Notes: generated by a model not told the origin, from the letters alone. A stretch of DNA of 64,000 bases from Dickeya poaceiphila (GCF_007858975.2 NZ_CP042220.2:3658001-3722000); one strand, 5' to 3'. Positions 19,699-31,225 are shown, numbered from the stretch's first letter. A program made the numbers and translations.

Positions 19699-20001
19699 GT
19701 GAACGACACCGGAGCAATATGGTTCCTGTACCTGCTGCGTACCGGCAGTGGGTGGCTTTATACCGGCATCACTACCGATGTGGCGCGACGACTGGCGCAG
19801 CACCAAAGCGGGAAAGGCGCTCGTGCATTGCGCGGCAAAGGGCCGCTGACGCTGGTGTATCACTGTGTCGCGGGTGATCGTTCCACCGCGTTGAAATGGG
19901 AATACCGCGTCAAGCAGTTGAGCAAAATGCAAAAAGAAAGGCTGGTGCAACACCAGCCTTCAACACTTGCCGACTTTTTGCCGTGCTTCAGAAACGATTG
20001 A
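19699..20001 (+). CDS. yhbQ: GIY-YIG nuclease-like protein YhbQ (UPF0213)
   Basis: A 100-residue protein made of a single GIY-YIG domain: [20 protein letters not shown] gives the modified GIY...YTGI motif, followed by R in [10 protein letters not shown] and E in [13 protein letters not shown]. coli YhbQ has been linked to DNA damage responses and single-strand nuclease activity. The start is GTG at 19699, after AGAGGG. Its 3' end overlaps the convergent yhbS by 14 bp. Confidence 0.92.
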   Translation: MNDTGAIWFLYLLRTGSGWLYTGITTDVARRLAQHQSGKGARALRGKGPLTLVYHCVAGDRSTALKWEYRVKQLSKMQKERLVQHQPSTLADFLPCFRND

Positions 20002-20491
20002 ACGGCTCTGCGTATTCCACCAGACCGCTGGCCCCCTGAAAATGATTGTCCGACAGCGGGTAGACCTGAAAATCTGACTCAAAGCCCAGCCAACGGCAAT
20101 ACAGCTGCTGTTCCGCCGCCGGTACAAAGCCGAATCGCGCGTAGTAATGGCGGTTGCCCAGCACCACCACCGCGGTGTAGCCGAACTCGTTGAGCGCATC
20201 CAGACCTGCATACACCAGTTGTTCGCCAATGCCCTGTCGTCTGTGGTTCTCCTCTACCGCCATCGGCGCCAGCGCCACCCACTGCAGGTCTTCACCACCC
20301 AGCGTAACCGGGCTAAACGCGGCGTAACCTATCACACCGCCTTCGTCGTCAGTCGCCACAATGCCCAGCGTTAACTGGCCGTCTTCACGCAGTTGCTGCA
20401 CTAATTCCGCTTCAGCACTGGTGGGAAACGCACGCCGCAGCAAGGCATCAATCCCCGGTGCATCTACCGGAATTTCAACCCGGATCAACAT
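19988..20491 (-). CDS. yhbS: GNAT-family N-acetyltransferase YhbS
   Basis: A 167-residue acetyltransferase. The acetyl-CoA loop is [22 protein letters not shown] (about residues 81-102), preceded by ALAPMAVE and followed by [18 protein letters not shown]. The substrate is unknown. It overlaps the end of ubiT by 7 bp (ubiT stop inside the yhbS start region), so the two are co-translated. Confidence 0.9.
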   Translation of the reverse strand: MLIRVEIPVDAPGIDALLRRAFPTSAEAELVQQLREDGQLTLGIVATDDEGGVIGYAAFSPVTLGGEDLQWVALAPMAVEENHRRQGIGEQLVYAGLDALNEFGYTAVVVLGNRHYYARFGFVPAAEQQLYCRWLGFESDFQVYPLSDNHFQGASGLVEYAEPFNRF

Positions 20492-21009
20492 GATGCCGGC
20501 GCGTGCGGGCTGGCCTGCTCCGCGCCCTCCTGTAAGCCTGCCGCCACAAATCCGGCCAGTTGCAGCAACGTCACCCGCAACGGCGCAGGCATACTTTCCA
20601 GCTCAATCGCATCCATCAGGTTTTTGACGTGCAGCCCCAATTCAGTATCGCCCTCAATCCGCAAACGACGCTGGAAAAACAGCGTGTCCGGGTCTTCATA
20701 ACGGGCCGCTATCAAAATCAGATCGTTGGCTTCAGCGCTGAAACTGACATCCGCCAGTTGGTTATGGCTGATTTCCAGCCGGTTATCCCGCAGCGTAACA
20801 AACCACTGCAAACCGATATCACGCACTTCGATGCGCAACCAACGGCCATCAAGAAAATCCAGCTCGCCGTCTTCCAAGGCCTGACGGAACTGCCACCCCA
20901 GCAGTTGCTCCAGCACCCGGCGCTGCAGGAAGAAAGGCGTTAACGTTAACGGCTTACTCAGTAAACGCGGCCCCTGACGCACAATCTGCGCCCGTAGTTT
21001 TTCCAACAC
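20485..21009 (-). CDS. ubiT: Ubiquinone biosynthesis accessory factor UbiT (SCP2 domain)
   Basis: A 174-residue SCP2-type lipid-binding protein, the same length as E. coli YhbT/UbiT. Conserved stretches include VLEQLLGWQFRQALEDGELD, QWFVTLRDNRLEISHNQLAD and DTLFFQRRLRIEGDTELGL. UbiT works with UbiU-UbiV in O2-independent ubiquinone synthesis. The start is GTG at 21009, with AAGGAG 7 bases upstream; 15 upstream codons are open but lack a ribosome site. It is divergent from ubiU. Confidence 0.93.
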   Translation of the reverse strand: MLEKLRAQIVRQGPRLLSKPLTLTPFFLQRRVLEQLLGWQFRQALEDGELDFLDGRWLRIEVRDIGLQWFVTLRDNRLEISHNQLADVSFSAEANDLILIAARYEDPDTLFFQRRLRIEGDTELGLHVKNLMDAIELESMPAPLRVTLLQLAGFVAAGLQEGAEQASPHAPASC

Positions 21010-21240
21010 TGGCGTACTCCTTATAAAGCAATGCTGCCTGACCGATATGGTCATTATTCTGCCACAGAACGGGAAACAGGCAGCAAGGGTCTACATCAAT
21101 AAAAATGCCGGAAACATTTTTTAATGTTGTCTGGCGACGCCTGTAGAAACAAATCACACAATCACACCGTAGTAATAAAGTAAATTTAGCCTGTTCTGCG
21201 CCAAATCACGACCGTTAACCGCCAGCAATTCCCTGATATG

Positions 21241-21282
21241 CTGGTTTAAATCAAAGTTGCTGGCAGCCAGGTTCACTAAGAT
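21241..21282 (+). promoter_or_regulatory. FNR-like site and -10 box upstream of ubiUV
   Basis: CTGGTTTAAATCAA (21241-21254) has a perfect right FNR half-site ATCAA and a degenerate left half. TAAGAT (21277-21282) is a -10 candidate. A start seven bases after it (21289) would put the site centre at -41.5, the class II activator position. FNR control of ubiUV is known in E. coli; this site is inferred. Confidence 0.55.
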
Positions 21283-21337
21283 TCTTTCTCATTGCAAACC
21301 GGCCCGCTGCGTCAGGCCGTGATGAAAGGACGTAACA

Positions 21338-22336
21338 ATGGAACTGCTTTGCCCCGCGGGTAATCTGCCGGCACTGAAAGCCGCCATCGACCATGGCGCC
21401 GATGCGGTGTATATCGGGCTGAAAGATGATACCAACGCCCGCCACTTCGCCGGCCTCAATTTCAACGACAAAAAATTGCAGGACGCCAGCGACTACGTGC
21501 ACCGCCACCGCCGTAAACTGCATATCGCCATCAACACCTTCGCCCACCCGGACGGCTATCAACGCTGGCAGCGGGCGGTAGACACCGCCGTGCAAACCGC
21601 CGGTGCCGATGCGCTGATTCTGGCAGATTTAGCGATGCTGGAGTACGCCGCCGAGCGCTATCCAGCGGTAGAGCGCCATGTATCAGTACAGGCATCAGCC
21701 ACCAACGAGGAAGCCATTCGCTTTTATCAGCGCCACTTTGATGTCGCCCGTGTTGTGTTGCCGCGCGTGCTCTCTATCCATCAGGTCAAACAGCTTTCGC
21801 GCACCAGCCCGGTGCCGCTAGAAGTGTTCGCCTTCGGCAGCCTGTGCATTATGGCCGAAGGGCGTTGTTATCTGTCGTCCTACCTGACCGGCGAATCGCC
21901 CAATACCGTGGGCGCCTGTTCACCGGCGCGTTTCGTGCGCTGGCAGCAGACGAAAAACGGTATGGAATCACGGTTGAATGATGTGCTCATCGACCGCTAT
22001 CAAGACAATGAAAACGCAGGTTACCCGACCTTGTGCAAAGGCCGCTATCTGGTGGACGGCCAGCGCTATCACGCACTGGAAGAACCTACCAGCTTGAATA
22101 CGCTGGAATTGCTGCCGGAACTGATGGCGGCGAATATTGCGTCGGTAAAAATCGAAGGCCGCCAGCGCAGCCCGGCTTATGTCAGCCAGGTGACCCAGGT
22201 GTGGCGACAAGCAATAGACCGCTGTAAAGCCGACCCGGCGCATTTTACCCCCACCACCGAGTGGATGGAGGCACTGGGTGCCGTTGCCGAAGGTACACAG
22301 ACCACGCTGGGCGCTTACCACCGCCAGTGGCAGTAG
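21338..22336 (+). CDS. ubiU: O2-independent ubiquinone hydroxylation protein UbiU (U32 family)
   Basis: A 332-residue peptidase-U32-fold protein (331 in E. coli). The N-terminus MELLCPAGNLPALKAAIDHG and the Fe-S cysteines in SLCIMAEGRCYLSSY and ACSPA, CKGRYLV are conserved; these four cysteines bind a 4Fe-4S cluster in the UbiU-UbiV complex. The complex enables anaerobic hydroxylation steps of ubiquinone synthesis. It is followed by ubiV after 18 bp. Confidence 0.95.
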   Translation: MELLCPAGNLPALKAAIDHGADAVYIGLKDDTNARHFAGLNFNDKKLQDASDYVHRHRRKLHIAINTFAHPDGYQRWQRAVDTAVQTAGADALILADLAMLEYAAERYPAVERHVSVQASATNEEAIRFYQRHFDVARVVLPRVLSIHQVKQLSRTSPVPLEVFAFGSLCIMAEGRCYLSSYLTGESPNTVGACSPARFVRWQQTKNGMESRLNDVLIDRYQDNENAGYPTLCKGRYLVDGQRYHALEEPTSLNTLELLPELMAANIASVKIEGRQRSPAYVSQVTQVWRQAIDRCKADPAHFTPTTEWMEALGAVAEGTQTTLGAYHRQWQ

Positions 22337-22354
22337 TCAGGAGACATCAACAAC

Positions 22355-23233
22355 ATGAAATATTCACTGGGCGCGCTGCTTTACTATTGGCCCAAAGCCG
22401 ATATTGAAACCTTTTATCGTGCCGCGATCACCAGCAGCGCTGATATCATCTATCTGGGTGAAACCGTGTGCAGCAAACGCCGCGGGATGAAAGTCGGTGA
22501 CTGGCTCACACTGGCGCGTGAAGTCGCCGCCAGCGGTAAGCAGGTGGTGATGTCTACGCTGGCATTGTTGCAAGCGCCTTCCGAATTGACTGAACTGAAA
22601 AAGTACGTGGAAAACGGCGAGTTTCTGCTGGAAGCCAACGATCTGGGCGCGGTCAATATGGCAGCAGAACGTAGCCTGCCGTTTGTCGCCGGTCATGCGC
22701 TCAACTGTTATAACGCCTACACCCTGCGGTTACTGCATAAACAAGGCATGATGCGCTGGTGTATGCCGGTGGAATTATCGCGGGACTGGCTGCAAAACCT
22801 GCTCAGTCAGTGTGACGATCTCGGTTTTCGCCACCAGTTTGAGGTGGAAGTGCTGAGTTACGGTCACCTGCCGCTGGCGTATTCCGCCCGCTGTTTTACC
22901 GCCCGTTCGGAAAACCGCCCCAAGGACGAATGCGAAACCTGCTGTATTCAGTATCCGCAAGGGCGCCAGATGTTGTCACAGGAAAATCAGCAGGTGTTTG
23001 TCCTTAACGGCATCCAGACCCAGAGCGGTTACTGCTATAACCTCGGCAACGACCTGTCCTCTATGGAAGGGCTGGTGGATATTGTGCGTCTGTCACCCCA
23101 AGGGCCGGACACGCTGGCGATGCTTGACCGTTTTCGCGCCAACCAACACGGCGAACAACCGCTGACGCTGGAAAATCAGCAGGATTGTAACGGCTACTGG
23201 CGACGCGTTGCCGGGCTGGAGCTGGTCAGTTAA
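22355..23233 (+). CDS. ubiV: O2-independent ubiquinone hydroxylation protein UbiV (U32 family)
   Basis: A 292-residue partner of UbiU. The cysteine ligands are visible in YSARCFTARSENRPKDEC and ETCCIQYPQG, with an upstream cysteine in GETVCSKRRGM. AGGAGACATC precedes the ATG. E. coli UbiV is the same length. Confidence 0.95.
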   Translation: MKYSLGALLYYWPKADIETFYRAAITSSADIIYLGETVCSKRRGMKVGDWLTLAREVAASGKQVVMSTLALLQAPSELTELKKYVENGEFLLEANDLGAVNMAAERSLPFVAGHALNCYNAYTLRLLHKQGMMRWCMPVELSRDWLQNLLSQCDDLGFRHQFEVEVLSYGHLPLAYSARCFTARSENRPKDECETCCIQYPQGRQMLSQENQQVFVLNGIQTQSGYCYNLGNDLSSMEGLVDIVRLSPQGPDTLAMLDRFRANQHGEQPLTLENQQDCNGYWRRVAGLELVS

Positions 23234-23241
23234 ATCCATCA

Positions 23242-23263
23242 GGACGATGCGCACGCATCGTCC
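23242..23263 (+). terminator. Hairpin after ubiV, possible terminator
   Basis: GGACGATGC and GCATCGTCC pair around GCAC, 8 bases after the ubiV stop. It is followed by GTTGCCATTTGTT, so the T-run is weak. Confidence 0.5.
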
Positions 23264-23350
23264 GTTGCCATTTGTTAAGATAGCGTAACATCTCACCGGT
23301 GTTTATTTTGGGCTGATGCCGTCAGCCCCTCAACCTGATGAGTGACGCTT

Positions 23351-24370
23351 ATGACCGCTACCGTTCCTTTCTCGCTGCTCGATCTGGCTCCCATTCCACA
23401 GGGCAATACGGCCCGCGATGCGTTCCATCACTCTCTGGATCTGGCGCAACATGCGGAAAAATGGGGGTATCAGCGCTACTGGCTGGCAGAACACCACAAC
23501 ATGACCGGCATCGCCAGCGCAGCCACATCGATTCTGATCGGTTATATTGCCGGGGGTACGCAGCTTATCCGGCTCGGTTCCGGCGGTGTAATGCTGCCAA
23601 ACCATGCTCCGCTGGTGATTGCCGAGCAGTTCGGTACGCTCGAATCGCTCTACCCTGGCCGTATTGAACTCGGTCTGGGACGCGCCCCCGGCACCGATCA
23701 TCGCACCATGCAGGCATTACGCCGCCATCTGAACGCCGACATTGACGATTTTCCCCACGATGTGCAGGAACTCCAACGCTACTTCGCCCCGGCACAGCCA
23801 GGACAAGCGGTACAGGCGGTGCCGGGACAGGGGCTGAACATTCCCATCTGGTTGTTGGGTTCCAGTCTGTACAGCGCCCAGTTGGCGGCATCGATGGGAT
23901 TACCGTTTGCCTTCGCCGCCCATTTCGCACCCGATATGCTGTTACACGCTTTGCAGCTTTATCGCGACAACTTCAAACCCTCTGCCCAACTGGAAAAACC
24001 GTACGCCATGGTGTGCATCAATGTTGTCGCCGCTGATAGCGACAGAGAGGCGCGTTTTCTGTTTACCTCGCTTCAGCAGCAGTTTATCAATCTACGGCGT
24101 GGAACGCCGGGACCGCTGCCTGCGCCGGTGGAATCCATGGAAACGTACTGGTCGGCTGCGGAGCAATTTGCCGTGGAACAAACATTGCGGCTGGCGGTGG
24201 TGGGCGATGCAGCCAAAGTGCGTCACGGCTTGCAAACGTTATTGCGGGAAACTCAGGCGGACGAGCTGATGATCAACGGCCAGATATTTGACCATCAGGC
24301 GCGGCTGCACTCGTTTGAGCTGGTGGCGCAACTGCAACCGGAAATCGTGCGGGAAGCACGAATTCAGTAA
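23351..24370 (+). CDS. yhbW: Luciferase-like monooxygenase YhbW
   Basis: A 339-residue TIM-barrel flavin-dependent protein of the bacterial luciferase-like class (E. coli YhbW, 335 residues). Recognisable segments are [54 protein letters not shown] and the later [14 protein letters not shown]. The substrate is unknown. The ATG at 23351 is preferred over a GTG three codons earlier because the GAG-type ribosome site fits it better. Position after ubiUV matches E. coli. Confidence 0.9.
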   Translation: MTATVPFSLLDLAPIPQGNTARDAFHHSLDLAQHAEKWGYQRYWLAEHHNMTGIASAATSILIGYIAGGTQLIRLGSGGVMLPNHAPLVIAEQFGTLESLYPGRIELGLGRAPGTDHRTMQALRRHLNADIDDFPHDVQELQRYFAPAQPGQAVQAVPGQGLNIPIWLLGSSLYSAQLAASMGLPFAFAAHFAPDMLLHALQLYRDNFKPSAQLEKPYAMVCINVVAADSDREARFLFTSLQQQFINLRRGTPGPLPAPVESMETYWSAAEQFAVEQTLRLAVVGDAAKVRHGLQTLLRETQADELMINGQIFDHQARLHSFELVAQLQPEIVREARIQ

Positions 24371-24391
24371 CAACGTAAAACATCATGACAT

Positions 24392-24417
24392 AAAAAAACC
24401 AGCCCGAAGGCTGGTTT
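24392..24417 (-). terminator. Intrinsic terminator of deaD
   Basis: AAACCAGCC (24396-24404) and GGCTGGTTT (24409-24417) enclose a CGAA tetraloop; on the minus strand TTTTTTT follows. It can also act on yhbW from the other side, with a weaker T-run. Confidence 0.88.
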
Positions 24418-24442
24418 CACGTTAACTCAACGCCAGATGTTA

Positions 24443-26317
24443 TCAGGCATCGCTGAAACGGCGCGGTGCACGCTGACCATCGCGGTTACCACGACGCTCG
24501 CCACCTTCACGACGTTCGCCGCTGAACGGACGACCACGACCACTACCAGCACGATCGCCGAATCCACGGGCACCACGTTCGCCACGCTCACCGCCTTCAC
24601 GACGCTCACGACGTTCATGCGGCTGGGCATCACCCATCAGTTGCATGTTCATCGGTTTGTTCAGAATACGCGTGCGGGTAAAGTGCGACAGCAACTCACC
24701 CGGCATACCTTTCGGCAGCTCGATGGTGGAGTGAGAGGCAAACAGTTTGATATTGCCGATGTAACGGCTGCTAATATCACCTTCGTTAGCAATCGCACCC
24801 ACAATATGACGCACTTCTACGCCATCGTCACGACCCACTTCGATCCGATACAGATCCATTTCACCCACGTCACGACGCTCACGACGAGCCGGGCGATCAT
24901 CACCACCGCGTGGGCCACGATCATTGCGGTCACCTCGACGTTCGAAACGGTCATCACGATCACGGAATTCACGACGCGGACGACGCTCAACCACCGGATC
25001 CGGCGGCAGAATCAGCGGACGCTCACCCTGTGCCATTTTCAACAGTGCAGCGGCCAGTGTTTCGATATCCAGCTCTTCCTGCGGCTGCAATTTGCCGAGC
25101 AGCGCACGGTACATGTCCAAATCACTGCTTTCCAGTTGCTGCTGTACTTTAGCGGCAAACTTCGCCAGGCGACGCTGGCCCAGCAGTTCGGCGTTCGGCA
25201 ACTCCACTTCCGGAATAGTCAGCTTCATGGTGCGTTCGATATTACGCAGCAGACGGCGCTCGCGGTTTTCCACAAACAGCAATGCACGACCGGCGCGACC
25301 GGCACGACCAGTACGACCGATACGGTGAACGTAAGACTCGGAATCCATCGGAATGTCGTAGTTCACTACCAGACTGATGCGCTCAACATCCAGACCACGT
25401 GCAGCAACATCGGTCGCGATCAGAATATCCAGACGGCCATCTTTCAGGCGCTCCAGCGTTTGCTCACGCAACGCCTGATTCATGTCGCCGTTCAACGCAG
25501 CACTGTTATAACCGCTGCGCTCCAGCGCTTCGGCCACTTCCAGCGTAGCGTTTTTGGTACGCACGAAAATGATCGCGGCATCAAAGTCTTCCGCTTCCAG
25601 GAAACGGATCAGCGCTTCATTCTTACGCATACCGTATACCGTCCAGTAACTCTGGCTGATATCCGGACGGGTAGTCACGCTCGACTGAATGCGCACTTCC
25701 TGTGGATCGTTCATGAAGCGGCGAGTAATGCGACGAATCGCCTCCGGCATGGTGGCGGAGAACAGCGCCGTCTGGTGTTCAGCCGGGATCTGCGCCATGA
25801 TGTTTTCCACATCTTCGATGAAGCCCATGCGCAGCATTTCGTCAGCTTCATCCAACACCAGACCGCTCAGGTTGGACAGGTCCAACGTGCCGCGTTTCAG
25901 GTGATCCAACAGGCGTCCTGGAGTACCGACCACAATTTGCGGTCCCTGACGCAGTGCACGCAGTTGCACGTCATAACGCTGGCCGCCATACAGCGCCACC
26001 ACGTTAACGCCCTGCATATGCTTAGAGAATTCGTTACAGGCTTCCGCAACCTGCACCGCCAACTCACGAGTCGGTGCCAGCACCAGTAACTGCGGTGCCT
26101 TGAGTTCAGCCTTGATATTGTTCAGCAGCGGCAGGGAAAATGCCGCGGTCTTGCCGCTCCCAGTCTGCGCCATACCCAGTACGTCGCGCCCGTTGAGCAG
26201 ATGAGGAATACACTCCGCCTGAATCGGAGACGGTTTTTCATACCCCATCTCAGACAGTGCATTCAGAATCGGGGCGGACAGCCCCAGACTAGCAAAAGAG
26301 ATTTCAAACTCTGCCAT
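24443..26317 (-). CDS. deaD: DEAD-box RNA helicase DeaD/CsdA
   Basis: A 624-residue ATP-dependent RNA helicase (629 in E. coli) that helps ribosome assembly and mRNA decay in the cold. Motifs in order: [11 protein letters not shown] (motif I, about residue 50), [19 protein letters not shown] (II), [11 protein letters not shown] (III), and [15 protein letters not shown] (VI). A C-terminal RNA-recognition fold is followed by an arginine/glycine-rich tail with RRE, RGG and GERREGGER repeats, making the DNA repetitive. It is the last of the pnp-nlpI-deaD set, with a 180-bp gap before it. Confidence 0.97.
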   Translation of the reverse strand: MAEFEISFASLGLSAPILNALSEMGYEKPSPIQAECIPHLLNGRDVLGMAQTGSGKTAAFSLPLLNNIKAELKAPQLLVLAPTRELAVQVAEACNEFSKHMQGVNVVALYGGQRYDVQLRALRQGPQIVVGTPGRLLDHLKRGTLDLSNLSGLVLDEADEMLRMGFIEDVENIMAQIPAEHQTALFSATMPEAIRRITRRFMNDPQEVRIQSSVTTRPDISQSYWTVYGMRKNEALIRFLEAEDFDAAIIFVRTKNATLEVAEALERSGYNSAALNGDMNQALREQTLERLKDGRLDILIATDVAARGLDVERISLVVNYDIPMDSESYVHRIGRTGRAGRAGRALLFVENRERRLLRNIERTMKLTIPEVELPNAELLGQRRLAKFAAKVQQQLESSDLDMYRALLGKLQPQEELDIETLAAALLKMAQGERPLILPPDPVVERRPRREFRDRDDRFERRGDRNDRGPRGGDDRPARRERRDVGEMDLYRIEVGRDDGVEVRHIVGAIANEGDISSRYIGNIKLFASHSTIELPKGMPGELLSHFTRTRILNKPMNMQLMGDAQPHERRERREGGERGERGARGFGDRAGSGRGRPFSGERREGGERRGNRDGQRAPRRFSDA

Positions 26318-26497
26318 GTAAACTTTGCCTCACTTCAAAATGGCGGCCAGTCTACATAACTTGTCGAGAAAATACTCAATCATTTTCATTGAAAAGTGTG
26401 AACCGGCTCAAATTGGATTAAAAAGCGAACAAAAAAGCCTCACCCGCTAAGGCGATGAAAAAATCGTCACGATCTCTGGCTTAAAGGTGTTCGTCAG

Positions 26498-27382
26498 CTA
26501 TTGCTGGTCCGATCCTGATAGGTCGTCTTGCTCTTGGCCTAACTGCGCCAATTCCAACAATGCATAGCGGTGCTCAACAAAATTGTGAACATTGTTAGCA
26601 ACCGTCAGCTTGAACAACGCCTCGGCGGTGTTCTTGTCCCCCAGACTTAGGTAGTGCTTACCTAAATAGAAGTCAGTTTCACTGAGATGCTCGGCGAGCG
26701 AAGTGTTATCCTTAGCTTCTTCCTGCACACGCTGCATCAACGTTTTTTCGTTGATATCGCCCAGGTAGAATTCGACAATCGTCCATCCCCACACACCTTT
26801 CTTTGCGCCCTCGTAGCGTTCTTTCAACGCCAGTTTGGCCTTCTCTGGATTGATTTCTCTCTCCACCAGGTAAAGCCACAGGGAACGGAAAGGATCATTA
26901 GGATCGTCGCGATAAAACGCCAGCAGATCATCCTGCGCCAACTGGTAGCGACCGCCATAGTACAAAGCGATGCCCCGATTCAAACGCGCATAATTGTAAG
27001 TTGGATCAAGCTCTAATACAGAATCAAACGCTTCATAGGCAGCATCAAAATTGCCTGCCTGCGTTAAGTAAATGCCGAGATAGTTAAACACTTCCGGCAT
27101 ATCGGGACGGATAGAAAGCGCTTGTGAAAAATCATTTCGCGCCAACGCCCGTAACCCAAGACTATCATACAGCACTCCGCGCTCATATAACAGCTGTGCC
27201 CGTTCATCGGGAGTAATTGCCCGGCTCGCCAGGATTTGCTCCATGCGTGCCAGAATGACTTCCTGCTGCAGCGTCGGCTGCAACGGTACCGCCAGCAATG
27301 CATCTTTGCGCCAATCCGTGTTGCTGCATCCTGCCAGCATAATTGCTGTCGCAACATAACACCAGCGCAAGAAAGGCTTCAT
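26498..27382 (-). CDS. nlpI: Lipoprotein NlpI with TPR repeats
   Basis: A 294-residue outer-membrane lipoprotein of the same length as E. coli NlpI. The signal peptide ends with the lipobox LAGC (residues 17-20). Tetratricopeptide repeats follow, for example in [20 protein letters not shown] and [20 protein letters not shown]. NlpI is an adaptor for the protease Prc in murein endopeptidase (MepS) turnover. It sits 127 bp after pnp, as in E. coli. Confidence 0.95.
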   Translation of the reverse strand: MKPFLRWCYVATAIMLAGCSNTDWRKDALLAVPLQPTLQQEVILARMEQILASRAITPDERAQLLYERGVLYDSLGLRALARNDFSQALSIRPDMPEVFNYLGIYLTQAGNFDAAYEAFDSVLELDPTYNYARLNRGIALYYGGRYQLAQDDLLAFYRDDPNDPFRSLWLYLVEREINPEKAKLALKERYEGAKKGVWGWTIVEFYLGDINEKTLMQRVQEEAKDNTSLAEHLSETDFYLGKHYLSLGDKNTAEALFKLTVANNVHNFVEHRYALLELAQLGQEQDDLSGSDQQ

Positions 27383-27464
27383 TTCCCACTCCCGAAGACA
27401 AACATTTGATGAACATCCTGTCCCCGACTGCTCAGCATAAGGATATCCGTTCCTTATAATACAC

Positions 27465-27492
27465 GCAGCTCCTTCACACTGTAAGGAGCTGC
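27465..27492 (-). terminator. Hairpin between pnp and nlpI
   Basis: GCAGCTCCTT (27465-27474) pairs perfectly with AAGGAGCTGC (27483-27492), just after pnp. The downstream bases GTGTATTATAAG are AT-rich but have no T-run, so it may protect the pnp 3' end or terminate only partly. Confidence 0.55.
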
Positions 27493-27509
27493 CAATTGAT
27501 TATCTGCTA

Positions 27510-29630
27510 TTATTCTTCCTCGGAAACCGGAGTAGTTTCCTGAGGTTGAGTCGTTGCTTCTTTTATGCTCAAACGGACACGACCCTGACGGTCCACTTCC
27601 AGTACCTTAACCGGTACTTCCTGGCCCATCTGCAGATAGTCAGTCACTTTCTCAACACGCTTGTCGGCGATCTGAGAAATATGAACCAGACCTTCTTTGC
27701 CGCCGCCGATGGCAACAAAAGCCCCAAAATCAACGATACGGGTCACTTTACCCTGATAAATGCGGCCCACTTCGATTTCAGCCGTGATCTCTTCAATACG
27801 ACGAATCGCGTGTTTGGCTTTTTCGCCGTCGGTCGAGGCGATCTTCACCGTACCGTCGTCTTCGATCTCAATAGTCGTACCGGTTTCTTCGGTCAGTGCA
27901 CGGATAACCGAGCCACCTTTACCGATCACATCTTTGATCTTGTCGGTACTGATCTTGATAGTGTGAATACGCGGTGCGAATTCGGAGATATCGCCACGCG
28001 GCGTGCTGATAGCCTGTTCCATCACACCCAGAATGTGCAAACGCGCACCCTTGGCCTGATTCAGCGCTACCTGCATGATTTCGCGGGTGATACCTTCGAT
28101 TTTGATATCCATCTGCAACGCAGTCACGCCTTCACGGCTACCGGCTACTTTGAAGTCCATATCGCCCAGGTGGTCTTCGTCACCCAGGATGTCAGACAGA
28201 ACAACGAAGTTGTCGCCTTCTTTTACCAGGCCCATCGCAATACCGGCAACGGCGGCTTTGATCGGCACGCCGGCATCCATCAACGCCAGAGAAGCACCAC
28301 ATACGGATGCCATGGAAGAAGAACCGTTGGATTCGGTAATTTCAGACACAACACGTACGGTGTACGGGAAGGCTTCCGGTTTCGGCATCACTGCCAGTAC
28401 ACCACGTTTAGCCAAACGACCGTGACCAATTTCGCGGCGTTTCGGCGAACCGACCATACCGGTTTCACCTACAGAGTACGGCGGGAAGTTGTAGTGCAGC
28501 AGGAAGCGATCGGTACGCTCGCCAGTCAGCTCATCGATGCTCTGTGCATCACGCTCAGTACCCAGCGTCGCGGTAACCAACGCCTGAGTTTCACCACGGG
28601 TGAACAGCGCGGAACCGTGAGTACGCGGCAGCACGCCAGTACGTACATCCAGACCCCGGATCATGTCTTTTTCACGACCATCGATACGCGGTTCGCCACG
28701 CAGCACGCGGCTACGTACCACGTTCTTCTCGATGCTGCCGAGGATGTCACGCAGTTCGTTTTCGTCCAGCGTTTCATCTTCTGCCAGCAGAGCCGCAACC
28801 ACGTCAGCTTTGATGGTATCAACCTGCGCGTAGCGTTCCTGCTTTTCAGTGATGCGATAAGCGTCGCCCAGACGAGCTTCAGACAGCACCTGCACACGGT
28901 TGTGCAGTTCGACGTTCACTTCCGGCGCCTGCCAGTTCCACTTCGGTTTACCCGCTTCTGCCGTCAGTGCCTTGATGTTCTCGATAACAACCTGTTGCTG
29001 ATCATGACCGAATACCACTGCACCCAGCATCTGATCTTCGCTCAGCAGGTCTGCTTCGGATTCCACCATCAGTACCGCGCCTTCGGTACCTGCAACGACC
29101 AAATCCAAACGGCTGGTTTTCAGCTCTTCAGTCGTCGGGTTCAGCACGTACTGATCGTTGATATAACCAACGCGAGCGGCACCAATCGGGCCATTGAATG
29201 GAATACCTGACAGACTCAGCGCCGCAGAAGCACCGATCATGGCAACGATATCCGGGTTAACCTGCGGATTAACGGAAACCACAGTGGCGATAACCTGGAC
29301 TTCGTTAACGAAACCATCTGGGAACAGTGGGCGAATCGGACGGTCGATCAGACGGGAAATCAGCGTTTCGCCTTCGCTCGGACGGCCTTCACGGCGGAAG
29401 AAACCACCGGGAATACGACCAGCAGCGTAGGTACGCTCTTGATAGTTAACAGTCAGCGGGAAGAAATCCTGGCCCGGTTTAGCGTGTTTGGCACCCACAA
29501 CGGTTACGAATACCGCAGTGTCATCCATGCTAACCATGACAGCGGCAGTGGCCTGGCGGGCCATCATACCGGTTTCCAGTGTCACGGTATGTTGACCGTA
29601 CTGGAATTTACGAATGATCGGATTAAGCAA
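27510..29630 (-). CDS. pnp: Polynucleotide phosphorylase
   Basis: A 706-residue 3'-5' phosphorolytic exoribonuclease, core of the degradosome (711 in E. coli). Two RNase PH domains are visible ([20 protein letters not shown] at the start; the second with [19 protein letters not shown] and [19 protein letters not shown] carrying catalytic aspartates). A KH domain ([16 protein letters not shown]) and an S1 domain ([20 protein letters not shown]) form the C-terminus. It lies between rpsO and nlpI in the standard order. Confidence 0.98.
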   Translation of the reverse strand: MLNPIIRKFQYGQHTVTLETGMMARQATAAVMVSMDDTAVFVTVVGAKHAKPGQDFFPLTVNYQERTYAAGRIPGGFFRREGRPSEGETLISRLIDRPIRPLFPDGFVNEVQVIATVVSVNPQVNPDIVAMIGASAALSLSGIPFNGPIGAARVGYINDQYVLNPTTEELKTSRLDLVVAGTEGAVLMVESEADLLSEDQMLGAVVFGHDQQQVVIENIKALTAEAGKPKWNWQAPEVNVELHNRVQVLSEARLGDAYRITEKQERYAQVDTIKADVVAALLAEDETLDENELRDILGSIEKNVVRSRVLRGEPRIDGREKDMIRGLDVRTGVLPRTHGSALFTRGETQALVTATLGTERDAQSIDELTGERTDRFLLHYNFPPYSVGETGMVGSPKRREIGHGRLAKRGVLAVMPKPEAFPYTVRVVSEITESNGSSSMASVCGASLALMDAGVPIKAAVAGIAMGLVKEGDNFVVLSDILGDEDHLGDMDFKVAGSREGVTALQMDIKIEGITREIMQVALNQAKGARLHILGVMEQAISTPRGDISEFAPRIHTIKISTDKIKDVIGKGGSVIRALTEETGTTIEIEDDGTVKIASTDGEKAKHAIRRIEEITAEIEVGRIYQGKVTRIVDFGAFVAIGGGKEGLVHISQIADKRVEKVTDYLQMGQEVPVKVLEVDRQGRVRLSIKEATTQPQETTPVSEEE

Positions 29631-29654
29631 AATACAGTCCTTTACCAGAGGTGC

Positions 29655-29678
29655 ACGCCATATATTTTGATATGGCGT
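29655..29678 (-). other. Stem-loop in the pnp 5' leader
   Basis: ACGCCATAT (29655-29663) pairs with ATATGGCGT (29670-29678), 25 bases upstream of the pnp start. In E. coli the pnp leader carries an RNase III-cut stem used by PNPase for autoregulation; this is the likely equivalent but may be only part of the full structure. Confidence 0.5.
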
Positions 29679-29845
29679 ACCAGTTAAATACCCGATCCGC
29701 CCATTACATCCTCGCGACTAATGACAGACGTTATTCTGACTAAGCAGTAACAAATAAAATCTCTCATTAGCCGCGCGAATCGCTGTAATTACGGATCATA
29801 TTTACAACAGCAATACATTACTCTGTTTTACTAGCACTTCCTAGA

Positions 29846-29873
29846 AGAAAGGGGCCCAAAGAGGCCCCTTTCT
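29846..29873 (-). terminator. Terminator between rpsO and pnp
   Basis: AGAAAGGGGCC (29846-29856) and GGCCCCTTTCT (29863-29873) form a strong stem 17 bp after rpsO; TTTCTTCT follows on the minus strand. It corresponds to the rpsO t1 attenuator, which lets part of transcription reach pnp. Confidence 0.82.
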
Positions 29874-29889
29874 CCTGAAACTCGTCGAA

Positions 29890-30162
<273 letters not shown>

Positions 30163-30268
30163 TTACTCCAAAGTAGTATAAAAACAGAACAGGCGCCGAT
30201 CTCTAATTCAGCCGCCCAATATTTAAGCCGCGCCATTTTACTCTCAGCGCCATATAATCGCAAGGCGC

Positions 30269-31225
30269 TCAGGCATCTACCGGCACAGGGTATTCCACTA
30301 CCAGACGCCGTGGTGCTACCCGCCCTTCATCATCAATTTCACCCATACCGATAAACCGGTGTTCGTCCCCCTCGGTGATACGCACCATGCCATCAGCTGG
30401 TGCCGCAGCAGCACGTACCGCCTGGCCCAACTTGAGGTAACCCGCCACGACCAGCGACAGATTCACTTCCGGAAACGCCTGCACAGCAGTATCCATCGGC
30501 AACAGCAGCACATCCAGCAATTCACCGATCGGCTGTTGCTGTGCTTGCACCTGCTCACTGAGCGTCTGCAACTGTTCCAGGGTGACCATACGCTCGGTAG
30601 GATACGTTGCAACCTGCAAACGGCGCAGATACATCACATGAGCGCCACACCCCAGTTTTTCACCCAGATCATCAATGATGGTGCGGATATAAGTTCCCTT
30701 GGAGCAATGGATTTCCAGTTCCAGCTCATCGGCTTCCCAGCGGATAAACTGCAGTTCATAAACAGTGATATCACGCGCTTCCCGCGGCACAACCAGCCCC
30801 TGACGGGCATATTCGTATAACGGGCGCCCCTGATATTTCAGTGCAGAGTACATCGACGGTACCTGCTGGGTATCGCCGCGGAAACTATCCAGCGCCTGCA
30901 TTAACATGTCATGAGTAAAGGCAACTGGACGCTCCTGAATCACGTTGCCGTCAGCATCCGACGTATCGGTGCGCTGTCCCATACGTGCAATCACCCGGTA
31001 ACGTTTATCAGCATCCAGCAAATACCGGGAAAACTTGGTCGCCTCACCCAGACATACCGGCAGCATCCCCGTCGCCAGCGGATCCAGCGCACCGGTATGC
31101 CCGGCTTTATTAGCATTGAAGAGGCGCTTTACCTTCTGCAGTACATCGTTAGATGATGCCCCTTGCGGTTTATCCAGCAGCAGAACGCCGTGGATATCCC
31201 GACCACGACGACGAGGACGCGACAT
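30269..31225 (-). CDS. truB: tRNA pseudouridine-55 synthase
   Basis: A 318-residue enzyme that makes pseudouridine 55 in the T loop of tRNAs. The catalytic aspartate is in [15 protein letters not shown] (about residue 48). [20 protein letters not shown] and [20 protein letters not shown] are family motifs. The C-terminal PUA-like domain ends [11 protein letters not shown]. Its start overlaps the rbfA stop by one base, so translation is coupled. Confidence 0.97.
   Translation of the reverse strand: MSRPRRRGRDIHGVLLLDKPQGASSNDVLQKVKRLFNANKAGHTGALDPLATGMLPVCLGEATKFSRYLLDADKRYRVIARMGQRTDTSDADGNVIQERPVAFTHDMLMQALDSFRGDTQQVPSMYSALKYQGRPLYEYARQGLVVPREARDITVYELQFIRWEADELELEIHCSKGTYIRTIIDDLGEKLGCGAHVMYLRRLQVATYPTERMVTLEQLQTLSEQVQAQQQPIGELLDVLLLPMDTAVQAFPEVNLSLVVAGYLKLGQAVRAAAAPADGMVRITEGDEHRFIGMGEIDDEGRVAPRRLVVEYPVPVDA

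Noticed and set aside
19130..19699. cas genes beside the CRISPR array
   Set aside because: The flanks hold only the deo promoter and yhbQ; nothing resembling Cas1, Cas2, Cas3 or Cascade subunits is in the window.
24437..26089. A 550-codon open frame opposite deaD
   Set aside because: It is an antisense shadow of a highly biased gene, rich in T and R repeats from the arginine/glycine tail.
27546..29210. A 554-codon open frame opposite pnp
   Set aside because: Antisense shadow of pnp with no family resemblance.
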